Of a stretch of 34,374 bases of DNA, positions 16,572 through 24,384 are shown piece after piece (position 1 is the stretch's first letter; every line of letters starts with the position of its first letter). The DNA is taken from contig CADCWI010000034.1 in NCBI GenBank assembly GCA_902806355.1, positions 1-34,374 on the forward strand. The letters run 5' to 3'. Source of the stretch: an uncultured Thermomicrobiales bacterium (GTDB taxonomy: Bacteria; Chloroflexota; Chloroflexia; Thermomicrobiales; UBA6265). A model generated the notes under the pieces. That model searched no databases. It was not told where the DNA came from and was given only the letters and a program-made list of their open reading frames with translations. Both the position numbers and the translations under genes were made by a program.

Positions 16572-17267
16572 TTAGTATCCGCTCCGCTGCTTGAGGGCCG
16601 CGAGCGTGAAGTCGTCGCCACGCATGAACTCGAGCTGCGCGCGCTCCTTCTCGCGGATACCCTGCACCGCCTCGGGCAGCCCATCGAGAACGGCATCCGG
16701 GATGACGACGATCCCGTTGCGGTCCCCATGCAACAGGTCGCCGGTCTCGACCCGTTCACCGTCGAGCACGACTGGTTCGCCCACGGAGACGATCTCAAAA
16801 TTGGCGTGCGAGACCACCGGGTACCGCATGAAGTAGTGGAACCCGATCGCGCGGACCTCATCGACGTCGCGGAGTGCGCCATCGGTCACCATGCCTACCG
16901 CGCCCAGCCGTTGTGCCAGGGTCGCCATCATCTCTCCGGCGTACGCGCACCGGTTCGGCGCACCGCTGGCATCCGCGATGACGAGCACGGAGGGCGAGGG
17001 CGCCGCGTCCAGCGCGTCCCACATCCGCCAGTATCCGTCACGGCTGGCGACAGGTCCCGGGCCATTGGTCATCGTCACCGTCAGGGCGCGACCGACCATG
17101 ACGCCGAGTTCCGGGAACTGGCACTCGACCGCTCCGCCGATAAAGCCGGAGGTGCGGTCGCGCACCTCGAACGGCTCGATCGCGTTGGCCATCGTAGGAC
17201 TGTCCACGCTCCGCAGGAAAGCCAGCGTTGGCTCGTCGAGCGAACGACGGGAAGACGGATCGGACAT
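16572..17267 (-). CDS. RraA-like protein (HMG/CHA aldolase or oxaloacetate decarboxylase family)
   Basis: A 231-aa protein of the RraA/dimethylmenaquinone-methyltransferase-like fold. The core motif is GEMMATLAQRLGAVGMVTDG at 111-130, followed by ALRD (R133, D134). These are the residues that hold Mg2+ and the carboxylate substrate in 4-hydroxy-4-methyl-2-oxoglutarate aldolase. GDLLHGDRNGIVVIP follows near 176-190. Members split or decarboxylate 2-oxo acids, and true RraA inhibits RNase E. The extended C-terminus here favours the enzyme type. The frame is open for 117 codons upstream, but ATG 17267 has a near-perfect AGGGGGTG site. It is first in operon with the EEP gene. Confidence 0.9.
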   Translation of the reverse strand: MSDPSSRRSLDEPTLAFLRSVDSPTMANAIEPFEVRDRTSGFIGGAVECQFPELGVMVGRALTVTMTNGPGPVASRDGYWRMWDALDAAPSPSVLVIADASGAPNRCAYAGEMMATLAQRLGAVGMVTDGALRDVDEVRAIGFHYFMRYPVVSHANFEIVSVGEPVVLDGERVETGDLLHGDRNGIVVIPDAVLDGLPEAVQGIREKERAQLEFMRGDDFTLAALKQRSGY

Positions 17268-17545
17268 GACATTCACCCCCTGGTCGATATCGGCGGGCCG
17301 GCGGACGGTCGCCCGAGGATACCGGGAGATCAGCCAGCGGGAAAGGGGGTGCGGAAATCTGGCCAGTGGTTCGTTACCACGGTGCCCTGGCCGCGGCTCC
17401 ATGTCGGGTTCCCCGTAGAATCGCAGGGCCGAAGCTTGTGTCCTGTCTCGCACTGCCTTGACCGTGTTCCTGACCCTCCAGCGTGAGACATTTTCATGGC
17501 AAGGCAGGAGAGACCGGTCCGGCGGGACCGGGGGATGCCCACGCT

Positions 17546-17669
17546 TCATGGATGATGGCGAAGCCATCAATGGGCCGCGTCCGCTCATATTGATACGCAG
17601 CTGCCTATTGGCGGCCACGGTGCGATGCGGTCCATCGCTATGGGCAGGCTCTTACTGCGTCAGGATGAC
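17546..17669. repeat. Dispersed intergenic repeat, copy 5 (inverted and rearranged)
   Basis: It contains TGGCGAAGCCATCAATGGGC and CCGCGTCCGCTC, the reverse complement of the core of copies 2 and 3. It then has TGCGATGCGGTCCATCGCTA and ends GCGTCAGGATGAC, the standard right end. Confidence 0.65.
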
Positions 17670-17771
17670 AATGGCGGAACGGTGCAACGGCCGGGCGCTT
17701 CGAGAGGCGTGACGCGACGAACGTGCGGCGGCAGACAGGTCGGTGATCGTCATGACAGGCTTAACAAAGCA

Positions 17772-17797
17772 ACCGCGCGGGGAATGGCCCGCGCGGT
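17772..17797. terminator. 10-bp perfect GC-rich hairpin, orphan terminator-like
   Basis: ACCGCGCGGG (17772-17781), loop GAATGG, CCCGCGCGGT (17788-17797). On the minus strand it is followed by the T-rich TGCTTTGTTAAG. No annotated gene ends here on either strand: RraA starts 500 bases to the left on the minus strand and nuoA 560 bases to the right on the plus strand. Confidence 0.5.
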
Positions 17798-18355
17798 CAC
17801 ACACACCATTTAGAGGGAAGGGGGATGATTGCGCCGTGGCTGGCGACGCAATCATTATGGTGCTATCTCAAGCATACCTGTGTCTGAGAGACAGCACTGG
17901 TCCGACCGTATAGACTTTTCGGTCCGTTAGTTGTGTGCGCTCGGCGGGAGGGCGCAAGGATCAGTGCCTGCCTGTCAGAAAAGCGACCTGAGTGGAGCAC
18001 TGGCCGCTGACACGACCGCGCCAGATGCAGCGAGCCGGCTCGCGCTCGACGTGGCGCGATGCTTGCTACACCTCAGTCGTTGCGAGCCGCTCGACCAGTG
18101 TCGGAATGTGCCGTGCTACACGAACCGGGAGCCGGTCCAGACAGGCGATTGTGATACCATACACAAAGGTTGGGGGTGGTTTGGTAATCGTGCGCGATCC
18201 CCGAAATCAGTGTATCGCCCCTTGTCACGCAGCGTGCCGGAAGGTCCTCGGACCCACACGGGATTGACCTGCCAAGCTCGATCCGCCCAAGCCATCGAAC
18301 TCTCCTTGAACGTCTCCAGGATTCCGGGCCGCAGCTCGAAGGGAAGCGAACGTCA

Positions 18356-18721
18356 GTGGAAATTCAAGGCGAGAACTGGGTCATCATTCTCTTCATGATT
18401 GCGACGGCGGCCTTCATGGGCATATTGCTGTTGACGCTCAACCAGATAGTCGCGCCCAGCCGTCCCTCCGCCACAAAGAGCATGCCTTACGAGAGCGGCA
18501 TGCCGGACATCACGCCCGTCCGGCCTCGCTATTCGCCGCGCTTCTATGTGATCGCCATGCTGTTCGTCATCTTTGATCTCGAGGTGGTTTTCATCTATCC
18601 CTGGGCAGTTTCCTTCGATTACCTTGGTCTCTTTGGCTTCGTCGACATGGTGATCTTCCTCGGCCTGCTGATGATCGGGTATGTCTACGCTTGGAAGAAG
18701 GGGGCCCTCGAATGGGTCTGA
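18356..18721 (+). CDS. nuoA: NADH-quinone oxidoreductase subunit A
   Basis: A 121-aa membrane subunit of respiratory complex I with three transmembrane helices (about 9-31, 62-84, 92-112). The conserved quinone-channel loop includes YESGMP (45-50), and [12 protein letters not shown] carries D74 and E76 at the membrane surface, which lie at the start of the proton path. It ends with the typical KKGALEWV. The start is GTG 18356 with AAGGGAAG about 10 bases upstream. It is first of the cluster, and its last codons overlap nuoB by 10 bases, which indicates coupled translation. Confidence 0.96.
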   Translation: MEIQGENWVIILFMIATAAFMGILLLTLNQIVAPSRPSATKSMPYESGMPDITPVRPRYSPRFYVIAMLFVIFDLEVVFIYPWAVSFDYLGLFGFVDMVIFLGLLMIGYVYAWKKGALEWV

Positions 18722-19263
18722 TCGATGATCGGTTCGACAAGAACGTCTTCACCACCTCGCTTGATTTCCTCTTCAACTGGGGACGCCGTTCTTCACTCTG
18801 GTGGCTCCAGTTCGGCCTCGCCTGTTGCGCGATCGAGATGATCAGCGCATCGATGTCCCGCTGGGACCTGGCCGAGCGGTTTGGAATGCTGTACCGCGCC
18901 TCGCCCCGGCAGGCCGACCTGATGATCGTGTCCGGCACTGTCACAAAGAAGATGGGGCCGATCGTGCGGACGTTGTATGACCAGATGCCGGAGCCGAAGT
19001 GGGTGCTCTCGATGGGTTCGTGCGCGAACGTCGGCGGCCCGTATGACACCTACGCCGTCGTCCAGGGTGTCGATCAGATCGTGCCGGTCGATGTCTACGT
19101 GCCCGGCTGCCCGCCGACGCCGGAATCGCTCTACTACGGAATCCTGCAGTTGCAGAACAAGGTGATCAAGTACGAGACGATGGCCCGCAAGCAGGGAGTT
19201 GGCGCGGCGGAACACGAGCGGCAGGCTGATCGCGCCGAAGCGATGGCCGGACTTCGGGGCTAG
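18712..19263 (+). CDS. nuoB: NADH-quinone oxidoreductase subunit B
   Basis: A 183-aa complex I subunit that carries the terminal iron-sulfur cluster N2, the immediate electron donor to quinone. The four ligands are visible: C38 and C39 (GLACCAIE), C104 (MGSCANVGG) and C133 (VPGCPPTPE). The frame is open 7 codons earlier, but ATG 18712 has AAGGGGG upstream and overlaps the nuoA end. It has a charged tail of about 25 residues after the conserved core. It sits at the junction of the membrane and peripheral arms with NuoC and NuoD. Confidence 0.97.
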   Translation: MGLIDDRFDKNVFTTSLDFLFNWGRRSSLWWLQFGLACCAIEMISASMSRWDLAERFGMLYRASPRQADLMIVSGTVTKKMGPIVRTLYDQMPEPKWVLSMGSCANVGGPYDTYAVVQGVDQIVPVDVYVPGCPPTPESLYYGILQLQNKVIKYETMARKQGVGAAEHERQADRAEAMAGLRG

Positions 19264-19344
19264 TCGATCAATCAAGTCAGGCCGACGACGCACAACGAGC
19301 CGATCAGGGCAGCCCGGTAACTCCCGCTGCCAGAGGAGACCACC

Positions 19345-20193
19345 GTGACCGACGGTGATACGCGCCAAAACGGGACCGGGCGTTCCGGCCAGGGTGAGAC
19401 GCCTGATCCGGAGCCAAAGTCTGTCGCTGACAGGTCAGCTCCAGTCGCACAGCCAGATGCAGTGACCGACCGCGTCGCCTCGGAATCGCGGCCGGAGGTG
19501 GTCGGTGGCGCCGCGACCCAGCCGACCGCCACGCAGGAAGGCGTCGCCACCAGCGAGGCGCCGCTCGGCAACCTCGAAGCGATGCAGCAGCGCAACGATG
19601 CCGTCGCCCAGCGCGTCATGAGCACCTGGAGCCGGGATCTCTGGACCGACCCGGATTTGGAGAAGCATCCAGTCGTGCAGGCACTTCGCGAGAGCTTCCC
19701 GGAGGCCGTGCTCGACATCATCCGCTTCCGCGACGAAACGACGATTCATGTCGCGCGTGACGTGTTCCGGGAGATTGCCTTTTTCCTGCGTGATCATGAC
19801 GAGATCGCGCTCAACTTCCTCACCGACCTCACCGCGGTCGACATGTTGCGCCTCCGCACGACACCGCGATTCGATGTCGTCGCCCAGCTCTATTCGATCC
19901 CGAACCGCGTGCGCGTGAGACTGAAGACCGGCTGCGATGATGGCGAGCCGGTGCCATCGCTGGTTCCGGTTTGGAACGGCGCGAACTGGATGGAGCGCGA
20001 GGCCTACGACATGTTCGGCATCATCTTCGAGGGCCATCCGAATCTCCGCCGGATGCTCCTGCCGGACGATTGGGACGAGGGTTTCCCGCTCCGCAAGGAG
20101 TACCCGCTCCGGGGGTGGAAGGAATTCCCGGTCTACAACAAGGAACGTACCGTGCTGCGTGCTCGCACGCGCTGGACTGGAAGGGGGGTCTAG
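19345..20193 (+). CDS. nuoC: NADH-quinone oxidoreductase subunit C with long N-terminal extension
   Basis: A 282-aa 30-kDa subunit of the complex I peripheral arm. The conserved domain runs from about 105 to 275 and contains EREAYDMFGIIFEGHPNLRR (217-236), MLLPDDW and GFPLRKEYPLRG. Before it lie about 95 residues of low-complexity sequence rich in Asp, Gln, Pro, Thr and Ala, without hydrophobic strands, so probably disordered. The start is well supported: GTG 19345 follows GAGGAGA by 5 bases, so the extension is translated. It overlaps no neighbour, and nuoD starts 5 bases after its stop. It is separate from nuoD, unlike the fused NuoCD of E. coli. Confidence 0.95.
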   Translation: MTDGDTRQNGTGRSGQGETPDPEPKSVADRSAPVAQPDAVTDRVASESRPEVVGGAATQPTATQEGVATSEAPLGNLEAMQQRNDAVAQRVMSTWSRDLWTDPDLEKHPVVQALRESFPEAVLDIIRFRDETTIHVARDVFREIAFFLRDHDEIALNFLTDLTAVDMLRLRTTPRFDVVAQLYSIPNRVRVRLKTGCDDGEPVPSLVPVWNGANWMEREAYDMFGIIFEGHPNLRRMLLPDDWDEGFPLRKEYPLRGWKEFPVYNKERTVLRARTRWTGRGV

Positions 20194-20197
20194 CCCC

Positions 20198-21514
20198 ATG
20201 TCATCCATCATCGAACGACCCGATGCCGCACAGCACGCCGACTTCGAAGACCCAACCCTGGGCAGGCCAGGCGAGAATATCTCCGAAAATGCCTCCCCGA
20301 CCGGGACACTGACGATCAGCAACGAGGAGGAGCTCGCCAACGGCGAACGCCTGCTCACGCTCAACATGGGCCCACAGCACCCAAGCACGCACGGTGTGCT
20401 GCGTGTGCTCCTGAAGCTCGATGGAGAGATCATCACCGAGTGCGATCCGATCATCGGGTATCTCCACCGGGGCACCGAAAAGATCGGGGAGGCGCATAGA
20501 TATGCGCAGCTCACCCCGTGGACCGACCGCACCGATTATGTCGCTTCGCCACTGAACAACCTTGGCTATGTCCTGGCCGTCGAGAAGCTCTGCGGCCTGG
20601 AAGCACCGGAGCGCGCGCAGTACTGGCGTGTCGTGATGGCGGAGCTCAGCCGGATCGCCTCCCATCTGGTCTGGCTCGGCACCCATGCGCTCGATATCGG
20701 GGCACTCTCGATGTCGCTGTACTGTTTTCGCGAGCGTGAGATCATCCTCGACATCTTCGAGTCGTTCTGCGGCGCCCGCCTGACGACCAACATGATGGAG
20801 ATCGGCGGCTTCTCTCGCCCCATTCCCGACGGGCTGGTCCACCAGATCTACAATTTTCTGCGCATCTTTCCGGAGCGGCAGCAGGAGTACTCCAAACTGC
20901 TGACCGCCAATCCGATCTGGATGGCCAGGACCAAGGGCATCGGTGTCATCACGCCCGAGGCTGCCGTCTCGTACTCGCTGACCGGCGCGTGCCTGCGTGG
21001 GTCGGGTGTCAACTACGATGTCCGCAAGGCGACCCCGTACCTCGTCTACGACGACCTCGATTTCGAGGTGCCGCTTGGTCAGTACGGGGATACCTACGAT
21101 CGGTACCTGGTGCGGATGGAAGAGATGCGGCAGTCGATCAAGCTGGTCCAGCAGGCGCTCGATCGTGTCGCACCGATGGATACGCCATTGATGGCGTACG
21201 AATCCCCGTACGTGATCCCGCCCCACAAGGGCACGATGACGACGGCGGAGGACATGCAGCGGCACTTCATCTGGACGATCAAGGGCTTCAACCCGCCGGT
21301 CGGAGAAGTTTGGCAGACGATCGAGCACTCCAAGGGTGAGCTGGGCTACTACATCGTGTCCGATGGTGGCCCGATCCCGTACCGGTGGCGGATCCGTACG
21401 CCGGACTTCGTCAACCTTCAGGTCCTTCCGCACATGGCCCAGGGCGCGATGCTGGCTGATGTCGTTGCCCTGATCGGAACGATCGACATCGTCCTGGGGT
21501 CGGTCGACCGGTAA
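20198..21514 (+). CDS. nuoD: NADH-quinone oxidoreductase subunit D
   Basis: A 438-aa 49-kDa subunit forming the quinone-binding pocket with NuoB and NuoH. MGPQHPSTHGVLR at 57-69 carries the loop whose His contacts the quinone head group. RTDYVAS supplies the Tyr (Y114) that is its partner in Thermus Nqo4. YLHRGTEKIGE and the C-terminal LGSVDR are typical. The first 45 residues are a variable acidic lead. ATG 20198 follows GGGGGG after the nuoC stop. The frame extends upstream into nuoC but that part is a shadow. A 294-base gap with a hairpin separates it from nuoH. Confidence 0.97.
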   Translation: MSSIIERPDAAQHADFEDPTLGRPGENISENASPTGTLTISNEEELANGERLLTLNMGPQHPSTHGVLRVLLKLDGEIITECDPIIGYLHRGTEKIGEAHRYAQLTPWTDRTDYVASPLNNLGYVLAVEKLCGLEAPERAQYWRVVMAELSRIASHLVWLGTHALDIGALSMSLYCFREREIILDIFESFCGARLTTNMMEIGGFSRPIPDGLVHQIYNFLRIFPERQQEYSKLLTANPIWMARTKGIGVITPEAAVSYSLTGACLRGSGVNYDVRKATPYLVYDDLDFEVPLGQYGDTYDRYLVRMEEMRQSIKLVQQALDRVAPMDTPLMAYESPYVIPPHKGTMTTAEDMQRHFIWTIKGFNPPVGEVWQTIEHSKGELGYYIVSDGGPIPYRWRIRTPDFVNLQVLPHMAQGAMLADVVALIGTIDIVLGSVDR

Positions 21515-21522
21515 CGAAATTG

Positions 21523-21559
21523 CGATCACGGGTAGGGTCAGGGGGCGAACCCGTGATCG
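21523..21559. other. 11-bp perfect stem-loop in the nuoD-nuoH gap
   Basis: CGATCACGGGT (21523-21533) pairs exactly with ACCCGTGATCG (21549-21559) over a 15-base loop, starting 8 bases after the nuoD stop codon. No T-run follows. It could be a partial terminator, a processing site or an mRNA-stabilising end. The rest of the 294-base gap shows no gene, and nuoI is not here. Confidence 0.55.
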
Positions 21560-21808
21560 GGCAGGCATCGAGCAATTGAGCGAGGTTTCCCTTTGACCGG
21601 TTCGTCATTGCCCCGGAGCCTGACCTCTGTGGCGGTGATCAGAAGGCCGAAGCATCTGCCTTCGAGGCGCGTTACTATTGCGTCTGGCATGTCAGGGAAA
21701 GCGGCCGGACAGTAATCACCAGCGGCGGGGAATATGGTCGGCGGGGAGATCGAGCGGCGCCATGGGGTCGCGTGCTCGAAAAACATCGACGAGGGCTGAA
21801 ACCAACGT

Positions 21809-22852
21809 ATGGCAGATCAACCATTCTGGCTCACGTTCATCGTGGCCTTCGTTATCCTGAACGTCCTGCTGATCAGCATGGCGTACATGACGTGGTATGA
21901 GCGCAAGGTCCTCGCGTACATGCAGGATCGCGTCGGCCCAACGCGAACCGGCCCGCATGGACTGCTTCAACCGATGGCCGATGCCGTGAAGCTGCTCGGC
22001 AAGGAAGACCTCGTCCCGGCCGCGGCGGACAAGTACGTCTTCCTGTTCGCTCCGGTAGTCGTGTTCGTGGCGGCGCTGGTCGCGGCGGCTGTGATTCCGT
22101 TCGGCGGCACCGTCGATATCTTCGGTCGCGATGTCAATCTCTTCATCACCGATCTCAACGTTGGCACCCTCTTCATCCTGGCCGTCGGCTCTGCCGGAGC
22201 CTACGGGATCATTCTCGGAGCGTACGCCTCGGCGAACCGATATTCCCTCCTTGGTGGCCTGCGGGCCGCCGCCCAGGTCATCTCCTACGAGCTGATCCTG
22301 GGCTTCTCGCTCGTTGGCATCTTCATCCTCACCGGTTCTCTCAGCCTGCGCGACATCATGGTCGAGCAGCAACGAACGCTCTCGATCGGTCCGCTCGACG
22401 TCAGCAACTGGTTCATCCTGTCCCAGCCGCTAGCCTTCGTGCTCTTCCTGATCGCCGCCGTAGCCGAAACGAACCGCGCGCCGTTCGACCTTCCGGAAGC
22501 CGAGACGGAGCTCGTGGCCGGATTCCACACGGAGTATTCTGGATTCCGGTTCTCGCTCTATTTCCTCGGCGAATACATCAACATGATCGTGGCTTCACTG
22601 TTCGCGAGCACGCTCTTCCTCGGCGGCACGGACGGTCCCGGCGCGGAGACGTACTGGGGACTCGGGTTGCTGTGGCTGTTTCTCAAGACGGTGCTCTTTC
22701 TCTTCTTCTACATCTGGCTTCGCGCAACGCTGCCTCGATTCCGGTTCGACCAGTTGATGGGAGTCGCCTGGAAGGTCCTGCTTCCGCTCGCCTTGCTGAA
22801 CATCCTGGTGACCGCCTTTATCCGCCTCGTCGCCAACGGGCAGGTGTTCTAG
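21809..22852 (+). CDS. nuoH: NADH-quinone oxidoreductase subunit H
   Basis: A 347-aa membrane subunit with about eight helices that links the quinone cavity to the proton channels. ERKVLAYMQDRVGPTRTGPH (31-50) and LLQPMADAVKLLGKED are the family signatures. The glutamate-rich loop AETNRAPFDLPEAETELVAG (219-238) continues with FHTEYSGF and holds the acidic residues thought to pass the conformational signal. The ATG at 21809 has GAGGG 14 bases upstream, a rather distant RBS. In most bacteria nuoI follows directly, but here an 85-base gap leads straight to nuoJ. Confidence 0.97.
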   Translation: MADQPFWLTFIVAFVILNVLLISMAYMTWYERKVLAYMQDRVGPTRTGPHGLLQPMADAVKLLGKEDLVPAAADKYVFLFAPVVVFVAALVAAAVIPFGGTVDIFGRDVNLFITDLNVGTLFILAVGSAGAYGIILGAYASANRYSLLGGLRAAAQVISYELILGFSLVGIFILTGSLSLRDIMVEQQRTLSIGPLDVSNWFILSQPLAFVLFLIAAVAETNRAPFDLPEAETELVAGFHTEYSGFRFSLYFLGEYINMIVASLFASTLFLGGTDGPGAETYWGLGLLWLFLKTVLFLFFYIWLRATLPRFRFDQLMGVAWKVLLPLALLNILVTAFIRLVANGQVF

Positions 22853-22937
22853 TGAGAACGAGACGCCATCACCTTCCGGGTACGACAGGCCAGGGCACGT
22901 CAACCGGCTATACCGCCTTCGTACGAGGAGCCGCCTG

Positions 22938-23741
22938 ATGCCCTGGGACGTCATCTTTTTCTATCTGATCGGGACGATCAGCGTGCTGACCGCGCTTGGC
23001 GTGGTTGCCGCCCGCAATCCGGTCCACAGCGGCATCTTCCTGGTTCTCTGCTTCCTGAACATCGCCGCCATCTTCGTGATGCTGGGCGCGGAATTCCTGG
23101 CCGTGATCCAGATCATCGTCTACACCGGCGCGATCCTGGTGCTCGTGCTGTTCGTGATCATGCTCGTCGAGCCGGAAGAGCTGCCGAGCTTCCATACCGC
23201 GCAACCCCTGCAGCGATACCTCAGCCTGTTGCTGGGCGCCGTGCTGCTGCTCGAAGTAGCTGCCGCAATCATCACCCGGACGGCGATCGTCAACCGCGGC
23301 AATGCGACCCCGGAGAACATCGCGGCCGTCGGCGGCAACGTGCAAGCGCTTGGCCGCGTGATCTACTCGAACTACCTGCTCGCCTTTGAGGTGACGTCGC
23401 TGGTGCTCACGGTCGGCGTGATTGGGGCGGTCGTACTGGCGCTGCCGGAGCGGCTTGGTGAGCGCGTCGGCACCCGGCGCGGGACGATCAGCCTGTCCCA
23501 CAGCCGAGGCACGGATGCCGCGCTTCCGGAAGGCCCGCGTGGCGAGACTCCGATCAAGGTCGACCGGACGCGACCGGAACCGGCGCCGGCCATGGAACGA
23601 ACGATCATCATGACGAAGGATCCCGACGCGCACACCCGCGTGGGCGGTGCGGCAGGCAATTCGGCCGGGTCCGGATCCAGCACCGCTGGAACAGGGACCG
23701 TCACCCGAACCCGGATTCGAGCGGACCGGGATCGCCAGTAG
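22938..23741 (+). CDS. nuoJ: NADH-quinone oxidoreductase subunit J with long C-terminal tail
   Basis: A 267-aa membrane subunit with five helices in residues 1-170, including the conserved third-helix motif AVIQIIVYTGAILVLVLFVI (55-74) with its pi-bulge Tyr and Gly. After the last helix (VLTVGVIGAVVLALPERLG) comes a tail of about 95 residues rich in Arg, Gly, Thr, Pro and Asp. It has no counterpart in the 184-aa E. coli protein, is probably disordered and would face the cytoplasm. ATG 22938 follows GAGGAG by 7 bases. Confidence 0.95.
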   Translation: MPWDVIFFYLIGTISVLTALGVVAARNPVHSGIFLVLCFLNIAAIFVMLGAEFLAVIQIIVYTGAILVLVLFVIMLVEPEELPSFHTAQPLQRYLSLLLGAVLLLEVAAAIITRTAIVNRGNATPENIAAVGGNVQALGRVIYSNYLLAFEVTSLVLTVGVIGAVVLALPERLGERVGTRRGTISLSHSRGTDAALPEGPRGETPIKVDRTRPEPAPAMERTIIMTKDPDAHTRVGGAAGNSAGSGSSTAGTGTVTRTRIRADRDRQ

Positions 23742-23820
23742 GGCTCCAGGTCCACGATCGTAACGAAATGCCTGTGCGTGAATCTGCCGCGCGGGATAGA
23801 CAGGGCAGGATACAGGCGGC

Positions 23821-24129
23821 ATGAACGAGGTCACGATCGAACATTTCCTGTTTCTCAGCGCCGCGCTCTTCATCATCGGGATGATGGGCGTCCTGACGCG
23901 ACGGAACATGCTGATCATCTTCATGTGCATCGAGCTGATGGTTGCCGCGGTGAGCATCTCGCTGGCGGCGTTCGCCTGGGAGAGCCAGACACTGGATGGG
24001 CAGATCTTCGTCCTCTTCGCGCTGGCGGTCGCGGCAGCGGAAGCGGCGGTCGGGTTGGGGATCATCCTCGCGCTCAGCCGTCGCGGCAAGTCGGTCGATG
24101 TGGATGACCTGCGGTCGCTTCGTGACTAG
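23821..24129 (+). CDS. nuoK: NADH-quinone oxidoreductase subunit K
   Basis: A 102-aa three-helix subunit homologous to MnhC/MrpC. The two buried glutamates of the proton path are E38 (FMCIELM) and E74 (VAAAEAAVGL), corresponding to E36 and E72 of E. coli NuoK. The length is normal. ATG 23821 has AGGCGG just upstream. It lies 79 bases after nuoJ and 255 bases before nuoL, and that second gap holds a REP-like repeat. Confidence 0.96.
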   Translation: MNEVTIEHFLFLSAALFIIGMMGVLTRRNMLIIFMCIELMVAAVSISLAAFAWESQTLDGQIFVLFALAVAAAEAAVGLGIILALSRRGKSVDVDDLRSLRD

Positions 24130-24189
24130 CGCATCGTCCGCAGGGACGAACCCCATGATCGCCCGAGATCGGGGCAGGTGAACAATCGT

Positions 24190-24214
24190 GTAGTGGCCGG
24201 TCTTGTCCCGGCCA
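24190..24214. repeat. REP-like palindrome, copy B, within the nuo cluster
   Basis: GTAGTGGCCGG-TCTTGTC-CCGGCCA: 7-bp perfect arms (24194-24200 and 24208-24214). It lies in the nuoK-nuoL gap. Nearby GGACCGCATCCGCTC (24282-24296) matches, reversed, the core of the other dispersed repeat family. Confidence 0.65.
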
Positions 24215-24384
24215 TGGGTTCGTTACCGACCCGGTCGATGCGGAGTCGTTCGATGGAGGACACCAGGGCAGGCACGAATGGACCGCATCCGCTCGATTGC
24301 TCTGCAATCGTTGATTAGGTCCGCCCCTACGAAACATCTGGTTGTCGTGCACGGGCACATTCAAGGTAGGTTAAGGACGTATCG

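Larger units (their letters stand above)
17268..18355. other. 1.1-kb gap upstream of the nuo cluster, no confident gene
   Basis: It holds the RraA-like upstream region, a dispersed repeat (17546-17669) and a strong hairpin (17772-17797). It also holds a second inverted repeat, ATGATTGCG (17825-17833) with CGCAATCAT (17847-17855), and the presumed nuo promoter, which cannot be placed with confidence. TATAGA at 17909-17914 is a weak -10 candidate. A 20-codon ORF starts at ATG 17825 behind GAGGG, and it is unproven. Longer open frames here lack RBS and resemblance to known proteins. Confidence 0.5.

Noticed and set aside
17268..17618. 117-codon N-terminal extension of the RraA-like gene
   Set aside because: The sequence is Arg/Pro-rich and unlike any domain, and ATG 17267 has an almost ideal RBS.
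18147..18164. TTGTG-N8-CACAA as an FNR/CRP-like site before nuoA
   Set aside because: The half-site spacing does not fit FNR or CRP and a 5-base dyad is expected by chance.
21538..21786. 82-codon minus-strand frame in the nuoD-nuoH gap
   Set aside because: No RBS, no recognisable domain, and its 3' end coincides with the hairpin at 21523-21559. Considered as a possible remnant of nuoI but it has no cysteine-rich ferredoxin motif.
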